Shown: one piece after another, positions 59,601-64,000 of the stretch
How the letters are laid out: the number at the start of each line of letters is the position of its first letter
Numbering within the stretch: the stretch's first letter is position 1
DNA from: Phenylobacterium sp.
GTDB taxonomy: Bacteria; Pseudomonadota; Alphaproteobacteria; Caulobacterales; Caulobacteraceae
Assembly (NCBI RefSeq): GCF_030693625.1
Contig: NZ_JAUYAF010000051.1
Span: 1 to 64,000, forward strand
Direction: 5' to 3'
Length of the DNA: 64,000 bases
Position numbers and translations under genes: made by a program
The notes under the pieces: generated by a model
Database searches by the model: none
The model's input: the letters and a program-made list of their open reading frames with translations, nothing else
Told to the model about the DNA's origin: nothing

Positions 59601-60278
59601 ATGGATCTCGGGGTCGGGCTGAAGGATCAGACGCTAGGCCCCGATGAGGTGCGCCGCTTCCTCGCCGACAATCGCGAATTCCTGCTGTCCGACACCGCCC
59701 TGATGGCGCAGCTGGGCCTGCGCCCCGACGCCGCCAATGTGGTGGAGTTCGGTCCCGCGGCGCTCGCCCGCGTGCACGAGGCCCACAAGAAGGAATCCAA
59801 GGCCCGCAAGCACCTGGAAGCCACGGCGCGCGCCAATTTCGCAGCCCAGGCCCAGACCCATGGCGCGGTGGTCGACCTGCTGGACTCCCGCAACCATGCC
59901 GACCTGGCCCGCCGGGTCGACGAGCTGGCCCAGCTGCGCTTCGGCCTGGCCGCCGGCGTCGTCGCCCTGGAGGGGCCTGACCGCACCCCGGCCGGCTGGC
60001 GGGTGATGGCGGAGGGTCAGATCGATCTCGTCATCGGCCACCAGCGCGTGGCCCTGATGGGCTTCCAACCGACCGCGCTTGGCCTGTTCGGCGAGCGGGC
60101 GCCGCAGATCAGGTCCATGGCCATGGTGCGCATGGCGATCTGGGAGCCGGCCCGCACCGGCCTGCTGGCCTTCGGCTCGGCTGATGAGCACGGCTTCACC
60201 GAGGACATGGGCGCCGAGCTGGTGGCCTTCCTGGCCCGGGTCGTCGAACGCACGGCGGAGCGATGGCCGGTCCTGTGA
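59601..60278 (+). CDS. DUF484-family protein
   Basis: A 225-residue protein matching the DUF484 family, a GAF-like domain protein found beside xerC in many proteobacteria. RRFLADNREFLLSDTALMAQ and EAHKKESKARKHLEATARAN are the N-terminal helical part; GRVMAEGQIDLVIGHQR-like strands follow. Function unknown, possibly a ligand sensor affecting recombination. Its last 16 bases overlap the xerC start, so the two proteins are made together. Confidence 0.85.
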   Translation: MDLGVGLKDQTLGPDEVRRFLADNREFLLSDTALMAQLGLRPDAANVVEFGPAALARVHEAHKKESKARKHLEATARANFAAQAQTHGAVVDLLDSRNHADLARRVDELAQLRFGLAAGVVALEGPDRTPAGWRVMAEGQIDLVIGHQRVALMGFQPTALGLFGERAPQIRSMAMVRMAIWEPARTGLLAFGSADEHGFTEDMGAELVAFLARVVERTAERWPVL

Positions 60279-61192
60279 CCACCGCCCGGCAGGTGCTGGC
60301 GGAGTGGCTGGTCCACCTGGCCCAGGAACGCCGCGCCTCGCCACGCACCGTTGAGGCCTATGGCTTCGCCGCCGGCCGCTACATCACCTTCCAGGAAGGG
60401 CATCGGGGCGAGACCCTGACGCTGAAGGCCTGCGGTGAGCTGACCGCCGGCGAGATCCGCGCCTGGCTGGCGCACCTGCGGTCCGGCGACCATCCCCTGT
60501 CGCCCCGGTCGCTGTCCCAGTCCCTGTCAGCGATCCGCACCTTTCACCGCTATCTCGACCGCCGCCACGACACCCCCAACCCCCACCTGGCCCTGGTGCG
60601 GGGGCCCCGGGTGAAGCCGTCGGCGCCACGTCCGGTCACCGAGGACCAGGCGCGGGGCATGATCGCCGAGCCCGCGATGGATCCCGACCGAGAAGACTGG
60701 GAGGTCGCCCGCGACGAGGCGGTGCTGACCCTGCTCTATGGCTGCGGCCTGCGGATTTCCGAGGGGCTGTCGCTGAAGCGTTCGGACGCGCCCCTGGGGG
60801 AGTCGCTACGGATCGTCGGCAAGGGGTCGAAGACCCGGATCGTGCCGGTGCTGCCGGCCGTGCGCGAGGCGGTGGACGCCTATCTGGCGACAGTTCCCTT
60901 CGTGCTGTCGCCGGGCGAGCCCCTGTTCCGCGCCAAGCGAGGCGGGGCGCTCAGCCCGCGCCATGTCCAGGCCACGGTGCAGCTGTTGCGGGGGCGCCTG
61001 GGCCTGCCCGCCAGCGCCACGCCGCATGCCCTGCGCCACTCCTTCGCCACCCACCTGCTGGGGGCCGGCGCGGATCTGCGCTCCATCCAGGAACTGCTGG
61101 GACACGCCTCCCTGTCCACGACCCAGCGCTATACCGACGTGGACGCGGCGGCTTTGTTGAGCGCGTACAACTCGGCCCACCCGCACGCGTAA
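60263..61192 (+). CDS. xerC: Tyrosine recombinase XerC
   Basis: A 309-residue site-specific recombinase that resolves chromosome dimers at dif with XerD. An N-terminal SAM-like core-binding domain (residues 1-105) precedes the catalytic domain: Arg in YGCGLRISEGLSL, Lys in VGKGSKTRIVP, His-x-x-Arg in HALRHSFATHLL, His in LLGHASLSTTQ and the nucleophile Tyr in RYTDVDAAAL. The start, ATGGCCGGTC, lies inside the DUF484 gene. A long inverted repeat follows the stop. Confidence 0.94.
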   Translation: MAGPVTTARQVLAEWLVHLAQERRASPRTVEAYGFAAGRYITFQEGHRGETLTLKACGELTAGEIRAWLAHLRSGDHPLSPRSLSQSLSAIRTFHRYLDRRHDTPNPHLALVRGPRVKPSAPRPVTEDQARGMIAEPAMDPDREDWEVARDEAVLTLLYGCGLRISEGLSLKRSDAPLGESLRIVGKGSKTRIVPVLPAVREAVDAYLATVPFVLSPGEPLFRAKRGGALSPRHVQATVQLLRGRLGLPASATPHALRHSFATHLLGAGADLRSIQELLGHASLSTTQRYTDVDAAALLSAYNSAHPHA

Positions 61193-61197
61193 CCCAC

Positions 61198-61289
61198 GTC
61201 ATCCCGGGCGAGCGCAGCGAAGACCCGGGACCCAGGGGCGGTGTGCTGGGCCCCTGGGTCCCGGATCGCCTATCGGCGTCCGGGATGAC
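61198..61289. repeat. Inverted repeat between xerC and a convergent gene
   Basis: GTCATCCCGG (61198-61207) pairs with CCGGGATGAC (61280-61289), and GGGACCCAGGGGC (61227-61239) pairs perfectly with GCCCCTGGGTCCC (61250-61262). Two nested stems in 92 bases, probably ending both transcripts. Confidence 0.75.
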
Positions 61290-61297
61290 GGGATTGG

Positions 61298-61867
61298 TTA
61301 GCCCCGCAGGTGCGCTGTCTCATTCAGGCTGAGGATCGCCCTCTGGCCGCTGCGGGCGCACATGTAGCGGTGGATGCTGGTGTAGCGGGGCTCGAAGAAC
61401 AGGCGCGGGGCCATGCCCAGCACGTGGGCGGTCCAGACATTGATCACTCCGCCGTGGCAGAAGACCGCCACCCGCTGGCCGGGATGGCTCTCGATGATCT
61501 CCTCCAGGGCCTCGACGACCGCCTGCTGGAAGACGCCGATGTCGACGCCGTGGTCGCCGTCGGCCATGGCCTTCCAGGCGGCGTAGTCCTCGCGCTTCAG
61601 CTCCTCCATGGGGACATAGGCGCCTGAGTCACGGTCGAACTCGGCGATGCCGTCATGGTGGCGAAGGTCGTGGCCGCTGTGGGCCAGCAGGGGACCGGCG
61701 GTCTCGATGGCGCGCAGCATGGGGCTGGAATAGACCGCGTCGAAGGTCTCGCCGGCCAGCCACTCGGCGACCCTGCGGGACTGGTCGTGACCCTCGTCGT
61801 GCAGGGGCGGATCGGCGCTCTCGTGGCTGCGCACCGGCAGGCCATGGCGGATCAGCACGAGTTCCAT
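61298..61867 (-). CDS. Histidine phosphatase family protein
   Basis: A 189-residue phosphoglycerate-mutase-like phosphatase. MELVLIRHGLPVRSHESADP holds the phosphohistidine RHG, VYSSPMLRAIETAGPLL the second Arg, and VAVFCHGGVINVW the second His. Substrate unknown; members act on sugar phosphates, cofactors or proteins. Convergent to xerC; 61 bases downstream of the GNAT gene on the same strand. Confidence 0.9.
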   Translation of the reverse strand: MELVLIRHGLPVRSHESADPPLHDEGHDQSRRVAEWLAGETFDAVYSSPMLRAIETAGPLLAHSGHDLRHHDGIAEFDRDSGAYVPMEELKREDYAAWKAMADGDHGVDIGVFQQAVVEALEEIIESHPGQRVAVFCHGGVINVWTAHVLGMAPRLFFEPRYTSIHRYMCARSGQRAILSLNETAHLRG

Positions 61868-61928
61868 CGGTTTCCTTCCCCAACGCTTTGCACCCAGGGG
61901 ACCGGGTTTTCAGGCGCGCCGCAAGGGC

Positions 61929-62354
61929 TCAGGTCCAGGCGGTTGAAGGTCTCTCCATGCGCACCCAAGGGACGCCGTCATCGCCCTGCGCGACCTCAGC
62001 GAAGCCCTCACGGGCGTAGAAGGCCCGCGCCCGGATATTGGCGGTCTGGCACTTCAGCGACAGCGGGTTGGGCGCGGAGGCCGCGACATGATCCAGCAGG
62101 GCCTTGCCGACACTGTGGCCGCGGACATCGACATAGAGGGAGTGCAGGAACGAGTCGCGGCGATAGAGGGCCGCGACGCCGGCGATGCGGCGCTCGAGGA
62201 CGGCGACATAGACCTCCTCCTCTCGGGCGTCGCGAAGGAAGTCCTGGGCGTTGTGGCGCCAGGCCGGAAGCCAGGTGAAGGTCTCGCGCAGCACCTTCTG
62301 ATAGATGGCGCCGGCGATGGGCAGCTCCTCCGGGCGGACCCGGCGAACCTCCAT
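61929..62354 (-). CDS. GNAT-family N-acetyltransferase
   Basis: A 141-residue GNAT protein. LHSLYVDVRGHSVGKALLDH is the acetyl-CoA-binding strand and loop, and NIRARAFYAREGFAEV the C-terminal substrate part. The ATG at 62352-62354 shares one base with the lpd stop (TGATG), so it is translationally coupled to lpd. A role in modifying the dehydrogenase complex is conceivable, but not shown. Confidence 0.87.
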   Translation of the reverse strand: MEVRRVRPEELPIAGAIYQKVLRETFTWLPAWRHNAQDFLRDAREEEVYVAVLERRIAGVAALYRRDSFLHSLYVDVRGHSVGKALLDHVAASAPNPLSLKCQTANIRARAFYAREGFAEVAQGDDGVPWVRMERPSTAWT

Positions 62355-63751
62355 CAGGCTTGCATGATCCAGCCCTCGACCCCCATGGCGGCCTGGCGGC
62401 CGGCCTCGGAGCGAGTGGGATGGGGGTGGCAGGTGCGGGCGATGTCCTCACTGGCGGCGCGGAAGGCCATGGCCACGCAGTATTCGCCGATCAATTCGCC
62501 CGCCTGGGGGCCGATGATGTGGACGCCGAGGATCTCGTCGGTCTTGGCGTCGGCCAGGACCTTGGCGAAGCCGTCGGTCTCGTGGTTGATCTTGGCGCGG
62601 CTGTTGGCGGTGAAGGGGAACTTGCCGGCCTTGTAGGCCACGCCCGCCTCCTTCAGCTGCTCCTCGGTCTTCCCGACCCAGGCGACCTCCGGGTAGGTGT
62701 AGACCACGCTGGGGACCAGATTGTAGTCCACGTGAGCGTACTTGCCGGCGATGAGCTCGATCACCGCGACGGAGTCCTCCTCGGCCTTGTGGGCCAGCAT
62801 GGGTCCGTAGATGGCGTCGCCGATGGCCCAGACGCCGGGCGCCGAGGTCTTGAAGTGGTCGGTCTCGATGAAGCCGCGCTTGTCGGGGACCACGCCCACG
62901 CTCTCCAGGCCCAGGCCCGCGGTATAGGGCCTGCGGCCGATGGCCAGCAGCACATAGTCTGCGGTCAGCGTCTCGATCTCGCCACCGGCCACCGGCTCGA
63001 CGGTGAGGGTCACTCCGGTCTTCGACGACTTGGCGCCGGTGACCTTGGAGCCCAGCTTGAAGGCCATGCCCTGCTTGGTGAGGGACCGCTGGAAGGTCTT
63101 GGCGGTCTCGGCGTCCATGCCCGGCGTGATCCGGTCGAGGAACTCCACGACGGTGACCTCTGCGCCCAGGCGGCGCCAGACCGAGCCCAGCTCCAGGCCG
63201 ATGATGCCGGCGCCGATCACGATCAGGCTCTTGGGCACCTCCGGCAGGGTGAGCGCGCCGGTGGAATCGACGATGCGCTTGTTGTCCACCACGACGCCCG
63301 GCAGGCCCGAGGGCTCCGAGCCCGTGGCGATGACGATGTTCTTGGTCTCCAGCACGGTGACCGAACCGTCGGGGCCGGTGACCTCGACCTTGCCGGGCCC
63401 GGCGATCTTGCCCATGCCCTTGATCCAGTCGACCTTGTTCTTCTTGAACAGGAACTCGATGCCCTTGGTCAGGGCCAAGACGCTGTCGGCCTTCTGTTTC
63501 ATCATCTGGGGCAGGTTGAGGGTCGGCGTCACCTCGATGCCGAGGGTGGCGAAGTCCTTGTTCGCCAGCTCAAACATCTCCGAGGCGTGCAGCAGGGCCT
63601 TGGACGGCATGCAGCCGACGTTCAGGCAGGTGCCCCCCAGGGTCTCGCGCTTCTCGACCACGGCCACCGAGAGGCCAAGCTGGCCGGCCCGGATGGCGCC
63701 ATTGTAGCCGGCGGGACCGCCCCCGATGATGACGACGTCGTATTGGGCCAT
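62354..63751 (-). CDS. lpd: Dihydrolipoyl dehydrogenase
   Basis: E3 component that re-oxidises dihydrolipoamide of 2-oxo acid dehydrogenase complexes. A 465-residue FAD/NAD disulfide reductase: DVVIIGGGPAGYNGAIRAGQ, the redox pair Cys42/Cys47 in GGTCLNVGCMPSK, the NAD loop VIGAGIIGLELGSVWRRLGA, and the C-terminal His-Glu segment TCHPHPTRSEA. It lies 57 bases downstream of the E2 gene, so it probably belongs to the 2-oxoglutarate dehydrogenase operon. Confidence 0.95.
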   Translation of the reverse strand: MAQYDVVIIGGGPAGYNGAIRAGQLGLSVAVVEKRETLGGTCLNVGCMPSKALLHASEMFELANKDFATLGIEVTPTLNLPQMMKQKADSVLALTKGIEFLFKKNKVDWIKGMGKIAGPGKVEVTGPDGSVTVLETKNIVIATGSEPSGLPGVVVDNKRIVDSTGALTLPEVPKSLIVIGAGIIGLELGSVWRRLGAEVTVVEFLDRITPGMDAETAKTFQRSLTKQGMAFKLGSKVTGAKSSKTGVTLTVEPVAGGEIETLTADYVLLAIGRRPYTAGLGLESVGVVPDKRGFIETDHFKTSAPGVWAIGDAIYGPMLAHKAEEDSVAVIELIAGKYAHVDYNLVPSVVYTYPEVAWVGKTEEQLKEAGVAYKAGKFPFTANSRAKINHETDGFAKVLADAKTDEILGVHIIGPQAGELIGEYCVAMAFRAASEDIARTCHPHPTRSEAGRQAAMGVEGWIMQA

Positions 63752-63808
63752 GAGCCTGGTCTTCCGAATTGAGGTGCGCTGGGGAGGATATGGGGAGGCG
63801 GACGCCTT

Positions 63809-64000
<192 letters not shown>

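Overview
The window is GC-rich, densely coded DNA from an alphaproteobacterium, most likely Caulobacterales/Caulobacteraceae (a Phenylobacterium- or Caulobacter-like genome). The reasons are the full Entner-Doudoroff gene set, the divergent COQ9/rpsU pair, the transaldolase-DUF484-xerC run, an imuA-imuB-dnaE2 cassette behind an alphaproteobacterial-type LexA operator, and many short CCCGGC-rich or CTCCCC-rich palindromic intergenic repeats. The genus call is inference. No tRNA, rRNA, CRISPR array, insertion sequence or phage gene was seen; this looks like ordinary chromosome.

Layout. 1-405 is the 5' part of an EamA-type transporter. 420-8874 is an acyl-CoA catabolic cluster: two acyl-CoA ligases, a thiolase-fold protein without the usual nucleophilic Cys paired with a DUF35 zinc-ribbon protein, a CaiB-type CoA transferase, an acyl-CoA dehydrogenase and a crotonase. 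8879-24449 is central sugar metabolism: eda, glk, edd and pgl as one minus-strand unit, then a GT4 glycosyltransferase, a glycogen-debranching-like enzyme, pyk, a GH15 enzyme, zwf, and otsB-otsA for trehalose. 24453-27223 is a sulfatase/carboxylesterase pair. 27319-32761 is the SOS mutagenesis cassette with its operator, followed by a ParB-like small protein, serA and serC. 36241-42159 holds a second EamA transporter, a small membrane protein under a perfect hairpin, a hybrid histidine kinase, three adjacent secreted paralogues built from one repeat of about 70 residues, and a decayed acetyltransferase. 42150-48839 holds a nucleotidyltransferase, thiD, an SDR, folP, ftsH, rpsU and a COQ9 gene. 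49109-56239 holds a dienoyl-CoA-isomerase-like crotonase, a pentapeptide-repeat protein, CorA, a CHAP amidase, TerC and an MFS exporter. 56296-64000 holds priA, a transaldolase-like gene, a DUF484 gene, xerC, a histidine phosphatase, a GNAT gene, lpd and the 3' end of a 2-oxo-acid dehydrogenase E2 gene (probably sucB).

How they fit together. The sugar genes route glucose through glucokinase, G6P dehydrogenase, lactonase, Edd and Eda to pyruvate and GAP, while the GT4, debranching, GH15 and OtsBA enzymes suggest nearby synthesis and turnover of a glucan and trehalose. The first cluster probably degrades a specific branched or cyclic acyl side chain rather than generic fatty acids. Several gene pairs overlap by 1-16 bases (ATGA-type junctions), which suggests translational coupling. 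Convergent or same-strand gene ends are often separated by palindromic repeats or hairpins.

I did not find a clear new multi-gene defence or mobile system. The least explained items are the tandem secreted repeat-protein family at 40232-41873, the hairpin covering the start region of the small membrane-protein gene at 37584-37619, the probable CTG start of rpsU, and the Cys-less thiolase/DUF35 pair.
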